Source of the DNA: Capsicum annuum
Taxonomy: Eukaryota; Streptophyta; Magnoliopsida; Solanales; Solanaceae
Assembly (NCBI RefSeq): GCF_002878395.1
Contig: NW_025860977.1
Location: 1-64,000, forward strand
DNA length: 64,000 bases
Reading direction: 5' to 3'
Part shown: in pieces, positions 1-9,594 of the stretch
How the letters are laid out: every line of letters begins with the position of its first letter
How positions within the stretch are numbered: the first letter of the stretch is position 1
Notes under the pieces: model-generated
Databases searched by the model: none
What the model saw: only the letters and a program-made list of their open reading frames with translations
What the model was told of the DNA's origin: nothing
Translations under genes and position numbers: made by a program

Positions 1-345
1 TTGCTTTAAAATTAAAAGAAAACAAAAAGATTTTCAAACAGATATGTCATCTGTTGCAACAGATTTAGATATCTGTTTGAGAAATCCCAACATCTCAGTC
101 AGCTGTGACAACAGATGGAAATGTCATTTGATAACTAAATCAGAAACGTCATCTGTTACAATAGATATCAATATCTATTTGAAAATTTCCAATACCTTAG
201 TCATCCATCATAACAGATACAAATGTCTATTTGATAATTAAATAATAAATGTTATCTGTTGCAACAAATATTGTTATCTGTTTGAAATTCTCCAACAGCT
301 CAGTTGTTTGTTGCAACAGATTTCATTGTAATTGATTTAGGATGA
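1..345. repeat. Array of degenerate ATCTGTTGCAACAGAT palindromes
   Basis: The stretch alternates CATCTG and CAGATG half-sites. A perfect 16-bp palindrome ATCTGTTGCAACAGAT lies at 49-64, and degraded copies follow near 145, 255 and 310. The half-sites are joined by AT-rich spacers of the type TTTGAAAATTTCCAA. Related arrays recur throughout the non-gypsy part of the window. The left end is cut by the window. No credible coding capacity; the 65-codon open frame is a product of the repeat. Confidence 0.75.
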
Positions 346-984
346 ACTAGGGATAAAAGAATGAGCTCCTCATTAACTTAATGTTAAGATTAATAATAAT
401 ACCTACATCGATCTAGGTGGAATGAGGGATGAATGAATAAGCTCACAGGGTCAATTACAAATCCAATTGAGTTGTTGTATATGCATGGTGTTAGTATTGC
501 GTTCATCCCAACCCGAGTCATCGATCGATCACTCTGAGTTGAAATATGTTCTCATTAACTTAATGTTAAGATTAATAATAGTACCTACATTAATATAGGT
601 GGAACTAGAGATGGATGAATGAGCACAAAGGGTCAACTACAACTTCAATTGAGTTTTTTGGCAATTGCATAATGAGATGGTACTGCATTCCTCCCGACAA
701 GAGTCATCGATCGATCGCTCTGAGACGAACCGATTCTTACTACCTCGTATGTTCAACTAATACTTTAATTGAATAATCTGAGACTAGGGGTGAGTTCTCA
801 TAGGGTCAACTACAACTTTAATTGAATCTTTTGGAAAATGCATGATGAGACGAGACTGCGTTCCTCCTGACAAGAGTCATCGATCGATCACTCTGAGCTG
901 AACCGATTCTTACTACCTCATATGTCCAACTAATACCTTAATTGATTAATCTAGTACTAGGGGTGAGTTCTCATAATGTTAACT
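346..984. repeat. Tandem repeat units with ATCGATCGATC core
   Basis: Three or more diverged units of about 170-210 bp. Each has the order GGGTCAACTACAACTT, CAATTGAGT, a GCAATTGCATGATGAGA-like block, then GAGTCATCGATCGATCACTC (near 513, 702 and 872), then TTCTTACTACCTCATATG and ATTGATTAATCTAGGACTAG. The core contains the palindrome ATCGATCGAT. The same unit recurs at 1.26-1.58, 32.9-34.0 and 43.55-44.06 kb. No coding potential seen. Confidence 0.75.
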
Positions 985-1262
985 ATAATAGATGACATGC
1001 CTATTTGATAATTTACAACAGATGGGTAATCTATTGCAATATATGACTCAATCCATTTGATAATTTACAAAAGATGGGTAATCTATTGCAATAGATGACT
1101 TAATATGCTTGATAGTTTATAACAGATTCATGATCTATCATAACAGATGGCTTAATCTGTATGACAGTTTACAACAGATGTGTAATATATTGCAACAGAT
1201 TACATAATCTGTTTGATTTGATCCAACAGAAAAGACAACTGTTGGAACAGGTTGAACATTTG
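985..1262. repeat. 51-52 bp tandem repeat with palindrome half-sites
   Basis: The segment TTGATAATTTACAACAGATG recurs in variant forms near 1007, 1058, 1110 and 1162, a period of 51-52 bp. Every unit carries both CAGAT and ATCTG in alternating orientation around a TTGCAA centre, so it is an alternating inverted array as well as a direct tandem repeat. Confidence 0.8.
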
Positions 1263-1575
1263 TTTATATATAATTCAATTGAGTTTATATGTTAGACTAA
1301 TACCTTAATTGAATGTGAGTTCTCATAGGGTCATCTACAACTTCAATTGAGTCTTTTGTCAATTGCATGATGAAACGGTACTGCGTTTCTCCCGACCAGA
1401 GTCGACGATCTATCACTCTGAGCTGAACTGATTCTTACTACCTCATATGTTAGACTAATACCTTAATTTATTAATTAGGACTAGGGTACTAATACCTTGA
1501 TTGAATAATCTGGGACTAAGGGTGAGTTCTCATAGGATAAACTATCGATTAATCTAGGACTAAGGGTGAGTTCTC
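1263..1575. repeat. ATCGATC-core tandem units, second block
   Basis: Continues the 170-210 bp family: GGGTCATCTACAACTTCAAT at about 1329, a degraded core GAGTCGACGATCTATCACTC near 1401, and repeated TAATCTAGGACTAG-like tails. Tails are partly duplicated at 1480-1575. Confidence 0.65.
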
Positions 1576-1810
1576 ATAGGGTTAGCCACAATAGATGACA
1601 ACGCCTATTTGATAATTTATAACATATGGGTAATCTGTTGTGACATATGATAATCCATTTGATAATTTACAACAGATGGGTAATCTGCCGCAACAGATAA
1701 CTTAATCTGTTTGATAATTTACATCAGATTCGTAATCTGTTGTTACCTAATCTGATTGATAATTTACAATAGATGAGAAATCTGACGCAACATGTTGAAT
1801 ATTTGTTTTT
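1576..1810. repeat. 51-52 bp palindromic tandem repeat, second block
   Basis: Four units with TTGATAATTTACAACAGATG-like starts near 1610, 1661, 1711 and 1758, matching the array at 985-1262 and those at 33.6-33.87 and 44.1-44.29 kb. The last units are degraded (ATCTGACGCAACATG). Confidence 0.75.
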
Positions 1811-2699
1811 TACACTTTCAATTGAGTTCATATGTTAAGACTCCTAAATTGATTAATCTAGGACCTGGGGTGAGTTTTCACAGGGTTACCTCCTAGAGTA
1901 CTCGGTCAACTACAACTTCAATTGTTTTTATATGATTTTAAAAATTATGCATATATTTTATGATTTTAAAAATAATTAAGATCATATCAGACCAAATTAA
2001 CATTTTCAAAACTACTTGTCATTCTTTTCCAAAATACAAATCAACCCATACAAAATGTTTCATCATTTCAAATCTCGAGGTCTGGCTCTTTTTCTCTCAT
2101 TCAACAATACAGTACAGACAACAACTACTCAACAAATTTGCTCAAACCTCCACAACAGATCGCCTTTCTTTTCATTTCCGACCATATAGGTGTTATTTTC
2201 GACATCATTCTTTCTTGTATAAGTCGTTTTCTTTGTCTTCATAGGCAACAGAGTTTGAGAAGAGCTCTATATTTGTTTTTTTTTTCTAAAAAATAAGGGT
2301 TTTTAAGTTAATGATAAAAAATAAAACTTTTAGTTGTATTATCTTTGAGAATAGGATTACAATTTTGGGTTTTGATGGTAAAATCGTAGGAAGAACTCGA
2401 GAAATCCCTAGTTTCTATTGCAGTTTTCCGTTGACTATCGTGGTATAGTTGGATGGTGTTGGTGGTGGTAGTGGTGGTGTTTGTGGTCGTCATGGTTGCT
2501 CCGGTGGTGGCATTGGTTGGTGGTGTTTGTGGTGGTGTCGGTATTTGTGGTATTTATTTATTTGTTGGCATTGGTTGGTGGTTTTTGTGGTGGTGGCTGT
2601 TGGTGTGTCGGTATTCGTGGTGTTTGTAATGTATTTTTTAAAACTATGCATACATCAACTGTAATGTAATTTTTGTTTTTCTTTGTCTGTAGGTAAAAT
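1811..2699 (+). promoter_or_regulatory. 5' region and leader intron of the ULP-like gene
   Basis: Upstream sequence of the DUF1985/ULP pseudogene. Its counterpart, broken by insertions, lies at about 44440-44623, 53927-54177 and 57432-57762, so the block is conserved between the copies. The stretch 2449-2630 is a G/T-rich low-complexity tract (GGTGGTGGT, TTTGTGGT) with open frames in several phases; I treat it as leader-intron sequence because a good splice acceptor (CTTTGTCTGTAG) ends at 2692, eight bases before the start codon. No convincing TATA box was found, so the transcription start is not assigned. Confidence 0.5.
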
Positions 2700-4054
2700 A
2701 TGTCTCCTAAAAGAAAAGAAAGTGAAAGTGGATCAACGTCTGACCACTTACAAAATAAAGGCTACAGTACAGAGGGATTCGAAGGAGCTTCCTGAAAAAT
2801 CTCAGTCAGGGAAAAGTGAAGCTGATGAGAGATGTGAAAACAACATTGAGAGAGGTGGACAAGGGTCCATAGATAGTGATGAAGGAAATTAAAGTGAGAA
2901 AGAGGAGGAATTGGAGAGTTAGAATGAGAAAGAGGATGATCATCAACATGATGATAATGGATCACCGACGGGACGTGAGTTAATATTGACATCCCAGTAT
3001 GATCCTGTCAAAACTTTTAGTATTGACAGGTTTGAAGTTGTGATGCCGATAAATGACCCAGAAGGAAAACAACTAACTGGTCAAATTGTACTTAAATTTT
3101 AGATGGGGAAATTTTTTGAACATTTTATGAAAATTATGAATAACGAAAACATAGATGGACTTTTTAAGAAGAGATGATTTGGATGCTTTCTTGAGCTTCC
3201 TGAAGACCCCTCTGCCCATATCTGTTTCCCTATGATGATGGCATATGGTCTTCTCAAGCGCAGGATCAAGTACACGGGGAATGATAAAGATCCGGAGAAG
3301 GGGGCAAAAAGAAGATGGATTAAATCTGGATCAACTACTGTGGCATGCCTATTTGTTTTGGCTTATAAGAGTTTACTATAGTGACGGGCCTAAGATGCCA
3401 TCATCCATAAAGACCACCACCCCGCAAAAGATCAAAGGAAAGAAAATACAAGGGAAAAATAGATGGGTTGTTTGACATTGATCGACGTGGCTACAAAGCA
3501 TCGGATTTGTTGACAGATCTCGAGGATAAAACCATACCAAAGCAGTACAGGGAGAAATTGTGCTTAGTTTGGTTTGCCCATTCGGTTATATTGGCAAGAG
3601 ACGTCAATAAGGTCCTTGAAGATGATTTGTTGGCGCGTGCTAAGGATTTTGATAAATTTAACAATTATCCCTGGGGATATGACAACTTCTACTTGACTGT
3701 CCAATATTTACTGACAAAGCTATCCTCAGGGACGACCATATTATACGGCTTTCCTTGGGCTTTCATGGTAAAATTAATCACTAATTTTACTCATACATTA
3801 ATTTATATTGAATATAGTTATTATGATTTTTTTTTTGCTTGCTTTCTGTTTACACTTTTTAGGCTTGGACATTTGAAGCCATTCCTCCCCTCCGAAAGCA
3901 GTTAATGGGTTACCCAAATGAGGTTTCTCATCCAAGGATGTTTAGGTGGTTGGCTACAAAGAGCAACATCAATATTAAGGAGGATGATCTCTTTAACCCT
4001 TCGGATGATGCAGTACATCTTCTTCAAGTAAAATAATTCTACTCAAAGATAAGA

Positions 4055-4420
4055 AAGATATTGAACAGATGTTATATCTGGTGCATGAGATGTTATATCT
4101 GATGCACCAGATGGGACATCTGTTGCGAGGGGGTATATCTTGCATCAGATTACCCATCTGTGGCTTTGGTTCTCTGAACCCGACTCTTAAAAGATTAACC
4201 ATCTACTACAAATTATGCAACAGATGTTTAATCTGATAACATATCATTTATCTATTACAACGTACAGATCATCTATTGCATAATAGATTACCCGTCTTGT
4301 GCAGCTGTTGCAACAGATGATTGATATTTTGCATTAGATTATCCATGTGTTGCTCTGTTTCTCTGAACCAGACTCAAATGACTTTTAACCATATACTGCA
4401 AACTATGCAACAGATGGTTT
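4055..4420. repeat. Palindrome array inside ULP-like intron
   Basis: Lies within the inferred 4028-4497 intron. It contains many CAGATG/CATCTG half-sites (GCACCAGATGGGACATCTGTTGC near 4100, GCAACAGATG near 4218 and 4310) in alternating orientation. The matching intron of the second gene copy (59050-59318) carries the same array. Confidence 0.75.
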
Positions 4421-5333
4421 TTTTTTTTATTAAAATGTAGCCCAACTGTGAAAATCATTATATTATATGATATAAATGCATCTGTCTTTTTTTATAGGTT
4501 GTGCATCCATGGATCGTGCCTACTGAGGAGGAGTCGGTGATGACTTCTTATATTACTCTAGGTCATGTTGATACTATTGCAGTCCCAACGGTGGAGTTAA
4601 TAAAGAAAGAATTGGCTGGTGCAACAGCCATAAGAAGAGCAGTTAGGCAAGGTCAGCCTAATGTTGAGGCTCTTCATGACCAAGCTTTTACTAAGGCAGA
4701 TCCGGGTGCTTCTTCTGGTGGAGTTGTTGGTGTTATTAGAAGGCATGATGATGCTGTTACCACTCATGATGATGAGCATGTTGATGCTCAAGAAAGAATA
4801 AATATGTTTGAAAACACTTCTTTTTTCCCTTACACAGGTCCCTCTCACCCCTCTCCACCCTTATGTTCTTGTTGTGAATACGATGTGTGCAAGGACAGAC
4901 AGGATAAACTCTTTGAAAAAGTAGAGGATATCTCTAAAGCTATTGAGGAATTCAAATCCAAGAGGTGTGTCATACCATCCAAGAAGGTAAGGGAGCCACA
5001 AACTCCTACAGCGTTGGTTAGGAGAAAGAAAAGAGCAATTAGAGACGTACTCTCCACTCGAAAATCAAAAGAAATTGCATTCCTCCCTCTTTAAAAGTTG
5101 TTGAAGTTCAGGGGCCAGTCAAGAAGGTGGACATACCGAAGAGAAGAAGGATCTGCGACATGCCAAGAATGCCAAGCCAGGCACACCAGATTACCCCAGG
5201 CCTCCTTTTCACCCCCCAAGACTTCCAGACTATGACTGATATGCGTATGCCGTACGAGGACAAGGCAAGTTTACTTTTCCTAACCTAGACCTTCTAATCT
5301 ACCCCATGAAGAAGAAGCTACACAATATATTTC

Positions 5334-5480
5334 ACATCTGTTGCAGCAACTGGGAATACTGGTGCAACTGGTTGTGGTTCTGTTGCAACTTATTATCCAT
5401 CTGTTGCATAAGTTGTGTTGGATTATTGATTCAGAGAACCCTATGCAACAGATGGACCATCCATTGCATCTTTACAATCA
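5334..5480. repeat. Palindrome half-sites inside second ULP-like intron
   Basis: CATCTGTTGCAGCAACTGG, ATCCATCTGTTGCATAAG and TGCAACAGATGGACCATCC lie within the inferred 5265-5531 intron, so the motif has entered at least two introns of this gene. Confidence 0.65.
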
Positions 5481-6264
5481 CTAACCTATTTAAAAATTGA
5501 CTTCTTTAAAAATTAACTTCTTATCTCACAGCATGTTGACATAATTCTCTACCTCATGAGGAAAAGGCAATTAACGTACTGGGAAACTTATGATGCTGCC
5601 GATAGGATAATGGACCTTGACTTTTGCAAAAAGCTCAAGGATAGGTACGATCAACTCAATGGATAGGCGTCAGCCCTTGGTGTGGGACTTGATTTCCTAG
5701 TTCCTACGTTGGTCTTAGATGAAGAAGAAACATTAAGATATGTTAGAGGGGACATGCCAAATCCACATGGCAAGAGCTGGACCAAGGAAAAAAGGATTCT
5801 TGCAGTCATTAGTGTGAACGACATGCATTATCGGGCTGTTGAGCTACTACTCGAGAAGGTAAAGATCAATGTTTATGACTCTAATGTAACTCTCATCGAC
5901 ATTTCGATCTACTTCTCCTCGTGGAGCCACTGATGGTGCTGTTGCCCATCTTGTTGAGGGAGAGTAAACTGATGAATCATTTGCCAAAGAAAGTGTTGAT
6001 GAAGAAATCATGGGATTTTGAATGTCCAAAACAGGGGAGTGATCCTTCCAAAAGATGATGCTGCTAAAGTGGGTGGCTCGCTCGCTCTTGCACACATTGA
6101 ATGTTTGCTGACCGGCACAGAAATGGCTGAGCCAACGACTTTTATGTGCGACAACACTGTGGCAAACCTGCAAGAGGTCAGGGTTTATGGGGTACTAACT
6201 GGACGCTTGAAGTCTGTGTATATAGAAGAGCCTGTGAAATAGAAATTTTTAATTTCAAGTCACC

Positions 6265-6565
6265 CTTCACTTTATTACATGTACATGTAGTGGCAATAAT
6301 TTTTTTCGGATGAAAGTTGAGTTTTTTATAATGCAATAGATTAGATTGTCAATCTGTTGTAAAATATCTTTAATCCATTCTGGCAGATAGTTTATCTGTT
6401 GCAATAGGTTGGTCATCTGTTGCATTACACCGATGTTATTTCTATGAATAATCTAATAATTTAAGTCTAATCTGTTGCAACAGTGGGAATACTTGTTTGA
6501 TAATTTCCATAGATGACCTAAATTTTACAACATATGCCTAAATCTTTTTGATATTTTCCAACAGT
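6265..6565. repeat. Palindrome array 3' of the ULP-like gene
   Basis: Starts with CATGTACATGTAGTGGCAATAATT and continues with degraded ATCTGTTGCAACAG copies. The order of sub-motifs (ACCGATGTT, AAGTCTAATCTGTTGCAACA, GTGGGAATACTTGTTTGATA) reappears at 7305-7570 and again at 7670-7835, so it is one of three related local copies around the small GRF gene. Confidence 0.7.
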
Positions 6566-6633
6566 TACGCTTGAATATCTAAGCGCTCATCGAAAACAAA
6601 CCAGTAGCAAATACATATACCACCATGAAAATT

Positions 6634-7031
6634 TCAGCAATTAGGCTTCATTATCCATGTGCCCAACAACACCAAACCAGTAGCAATAACGACAACAATG
6701 TAGTATCTTTTTGCTCGATTTTGTTTCTCTTCAGAAGCCTTGACTTTGTTCAACAAACCCCAAATTACACGATTTGCTTGTGAAGGGTTTCGTTCTTCAT
6801 ACCAATCAAAGTAGTCGCATCCACCCAATTTCTATAAAAAAGAAAACACAATTACAAGTCAATAATTAATCAATTAATTAAATAAAAAAATATTACCTTT
6901 GAAATCTTACAAGTAAAAAACCTACGATCCGGATTTTGTTGAGTCCAAGAAGTCTTTAACAGAGCTTCATGACCGCACTTACAATATCAAAAATCTTTAT
7001 CTCAAAATATAGTGAAAGATAAGCTCGACAT
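6634..7031 (-). pseudogene. GRF-type zinc-finger / membrane-anchor small protein
   Basis: Two-exon minus-strand gene: exon 1 is 7031-6897, intron 6896-6832 (GT...TATAG), exon 2 is 6831-6634. The joined product has a GRF-like zinc-finger region (YCKCGHEALLKTSWTQQNP, DRRFFTCKI, then GGCDYFDWYEE), a basic helix (RVIWGLLNKVKASEEKQNRA) and a C-terminal hydrophobic segment (YYIVVVIATGLVLLGTWIM) ending in stop. GRF fingers bind nucleic acid in other families; the function here is unknown. Two in-frame TGA codons lie between the chosen ATG (7031) and the finger, at codons 10 and 15, so this copy is a pseudogene unless a later start is used. It is convergent with the ULP-like gene and flanked by the same palindromes, so it is probably carried by the same element. 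Confidence 0.7.
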
Positions 7032-7148
7032 TGTCAAGGTCAGTTGGAAAAAATGAAATTAATAATTTAAAGAATTTGGATAGATAAAAGAAGATGACGA
7101 TAAAGAAGAAGATTTGGGAATTTAGGGTTAAATTTTGGGAGGAAGATG

Positions 7149-7157
7149 AATATATAA
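7149..7157 (-). promoter_or_regulatory. Candidate TATA box of the GRF gene
   Basis: TTATATATT on the minus strand, about 120 bp upstream of the GRF start codon at 7031, a normal spacing for a plant leader. No other promoter element was identified. Confidence 0.5.
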
Positions 7158-7304
7158 GACAATGAGGGGAAAAAAATAACCATTGGGGGCCAAGTGACGG
7201 CAAGTCAGCGAAATGTGCCAGGACTGACACTAACACATTTGATGCCTATTTTATTTTAGGTGTTTGAACTGAACACCGTCGATGGGTTGCGCCTTTTTTA
7301 TTTC

Positions 7305-7835
7305 AATTCACTTTAACCTTTTTACACGTAGTGGCAATTTTTTATGTCCAACAAAAGTTAAATTTTTATAATTCAACATATTCTCCATCCGTTGTAATAG
7401 TTATCCTACCTGTTCTGACATATAGTTTATCTGTTGTATTAGGTTGGTCATATGTTGTATTATCTCGATGTTTTTATCTAAAGTCCATCTGTTGCAACAG
7501 TGGGAAGACTTGTTTGATAAATTCCAACAGATAACCTACCTGTTGCAACATATGTATAAATCTGTTCAATTATTCCAATAGATGTGTCGTCTGTTGCAAT
7601 AGATAAAGTCCATCTGTTGCAGTATATGTTAAAATTGGTTTTTTTTTCCCAATAGATGTGTCATCTGTTGCATTATCTTGATGTTTTTATGTAAAGTCCA
7701 TCTGTTGCAACAGTGGGAAGACCTGTTTGATAAATTCCAATAGATCACCTACCTGTTGCAACATATGTCTAAATCTGTTCGAATTTTCCAATAGATGTGT
7801 CGTCTGTTGCAATATTTGAATCTAGTATTCCTTTT
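7305..7835. repeat. Duplicated palindrome array upstream of GRF gene
   Basis: Two tandem copies (about 7430-7600 and 7670-7835) of a segment with GATGTTTTTAT, AAAGTCCATCTGTTGCAACAGTGGGAAGA split across lines, TTTGATAAATTCCAA and CACCTACCTGTTGCAACATATG-like blocks. They match 6265-6565. The following 7836-8081 is AT-rich and not recognised. Confidence 0.7.
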
Positions 7836-8081
7836 CAATTAATTAGTTCAAATCTAAGGAATAAATAAAATTCATAGATAAAATAAAATAAATTGAAGCC
7901 TTCATAAATTAGCTGAAATAAGTCAATGAATAAATGAAATGTAAAAAAATTGTTATGGGTACAGATCTCAACAAATACATCAACAACAATTTAATTATAC
8001 TGCCAAGGATTGCTTTGACAGGCTCAAGCTATAAAGATCTACTCAGTATGGATAAGTTGTTCTTCATCCGGTGCTATAAAC

Positions 8082-8951
8082 ATCATGATAACACAACTTA
8101 AGGCTTAGGCAAGCTATAATCTCGTTAACTCAAAATACCATAATATAGCATAAATTCTTTATGAAAGTTCAAAATACTTTGCAAAAATACGTACTTTTTT
8201 AGGCACAAGAACGAAAGGGTATTCTTGTTCAAAATCACATACCTTAAAACCTTAAACTTTTGGATGACTTTCCGAACTTCGGGATGCTACTCACGAACTT
8301 TTAGGTGTCCCTCGTAGCCCTCTTAACGGGAATTCCAAATATGTAAGAATTATAGAAGTTGCACGGTTGGATCTCTAGCTATTGGGGTTTTTATGTTGAA
8401 ACCCTAAGGGTTGTTCTTGGTGAAATTGAGAGAAATAGAGCTTATTTTGGTGTTTTGGGGTATTAATCCCGTGTTAAAGAGAATGGAGGGGTGAAAATTT
8501 ACCATCTCACCCTTAATGAGTCCGAGAAGGAAGGCAGAAAGTTGGCCTAGTGCGATTGAGTAGGCGACGCACGCTTTAGTCCACCGCTCTATGGCAGGCG
8601 TTGCCTGGCTTAGTCTGCCGTACTTTCTAGGCGCTGCCCGCTTAAGAGCAGTGCTGAACCCAGGGCGATGCGGGCTTATCGTGCAGAGCTACTAGAATTG
8701 GAATCCAAACATGGTCTTAGGCTCATCTAAAAATGCCGAAACTCCCCCGAAACATACTACGACCTTGCCCCATCGCAACGCAACAAAAATTTTAAGAAAC
8801 GGAGGTCAGGAAGGCCACAAATTAATTCAACGAAGATTCAAGGCTCAAAATGACTAATAGTTGGAACACCTAGCAAAAGTTTTGAGTGTTAAGTTTTTTC
8901 TTATCTTTTTTTTGGGGCTCTAACGCCACGGTAACTTTACGGGGTCTTATA
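8082..8951 (-). repeat. Truncated 3' LTR of element A
   Basis: Matches 17642-18509 of the 5' LTR closely, from ATCATGATAACACAACTTAA to the terminal TATAAGACCCC (minus strand). About 1.3 kb corresponding to 16341-17640 is absent, and sequence left of 8082 is unrelated to the LTR. The G of the terminal TG has become A, as in 5' LTR of element B. Confidence 0.88.
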
Positions 8952-9146
8952 ATATCTTCCCCTTGGAAACATTTGACCTCGAATGTCGCTATTCATGATA
9001 GAACGAAGAGAAAAGAAAGGGTACACAGCTGAAGCACTTGGCTAAACTACTCCACTTCATACTGAACTTTCGAAAACTTCAAAGAACGCTTAACTCTTAA
9101 TGAAAATAACTGTACAACTGCATCATGATTAAAAAGGGGCTGAAAT

Positions 9147-9594
9147 AAGAGAGAATGATACCTTCGGCTTGATCAAAACTTGCGGAGAAGAGGTGTGGTT
9201 ACTTGGTCCGCATATCAGCTTCAGCTTCCCAAGTAGCACCTTCAACGGACTGATTCCGCCACAAACCTTTGACCAAGGAAACTTCTTTGTTCCTTTGTCT
9301 CCGGACTTAGTGATCTAGAATCTTGATAGGGACCTCATCAAATGAGAGACTGTCTTGAACATCAGGGCTTTCTGAAGGATCTACAACAGCACACTCACCA
9401 ATGTGTTTCCTAAGCATGGAATCATTAAAGACCGGATGAACAGTTGTCAATTCTTCAAGAAACTCAACTTCATAAGCCACTTTTTCAACATAATTCAAAA
9501 TCCGGTAAGGGACAACATACCGGGGACTAAGCTTCCCCTTTTTCCCAAACCTCTTCACCGCTTTCATGGGTGAAATCTTCAGGTACACCATATC
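9147..9594 (-). pseudogene. Element A integrase C-terminus and chromodomain
   Basis: Minus frame reads MVYLKISPMK, GKKGKLSPRYV, VHPVFNDSMLRKHIGE, then the chromodomain-like VPIKILDH-stop-VRRQRNKEVSLVKGLWRNQ and EGATWEAEADMRTK. In-frame stops occur at 9307-9309 and after MRTK. The last stop of the polyprotein found in elements B and C is lost here (end placed by comparison). Upstream, the reading frame is cut by the solo LTR at 9595. Confidence 0.85.

Larger units (their letters stand above)
2700..6242 (+). pseudogene. DUF1985/ULP1-like (C48) peptidase of MULE type, copy 1
   Basis: A broken spliced gene. The start at 2700 (MSPKRKESESGSTSDH) follows an acceptor at 2692 and is conserved in the second copy at 57763. 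Visible pieces: a charged N-terminus; a DUF1985 region (KTFSIDRFEV, FLELP, MMMAYGLLKRRIKY, LCLVWFAHSVILARDVNK, NFYLTVQYLLTKL, AFEAIPPLRKQL-like); a linker exon (VVHPWIVPTEEE, with a Cys-rich CSCCEYDVC); and a C-terminal peptidase region (RKRQLTYWETYDAADRIMDL, NPHGKSWTKEKRILAVISV, KINVYDSN, FMCDNTVANLQEV, stop at 6240-6242). Inferred introns are 3768-3862, 4028-4497 and 5265-5531; the last would use a GC donor. Frameshifts lie near 2760, 3180, 5090 and 5890-6030, and a TAG at 5664-5666. The His and Asp of the C48 triad survive (MHYRAV, VYDSN), but the position expected to hold the catalytic Cys reads VGGSLALAHIE. ULP-family peptidases cleave ubiquitin-like modifiers; Kaonashi MULEs carry such genes. 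This copy cannot encode an active enzyme as read. Confidence 0.8.

Noticed and set aside
1..345. CRISPR-like array
   Set aside because: Units are palindromic, degenerate and alternately inverted without unique equal-length spacers, and the DNA is plant nuclear.
2449..2669. Overlapping open frames rich in Gly/Val/Trp
   Set aside because: Caused by the G/T-rich low-complexity tract; overlapping phases are open and a splice acceptor follows at 2692.
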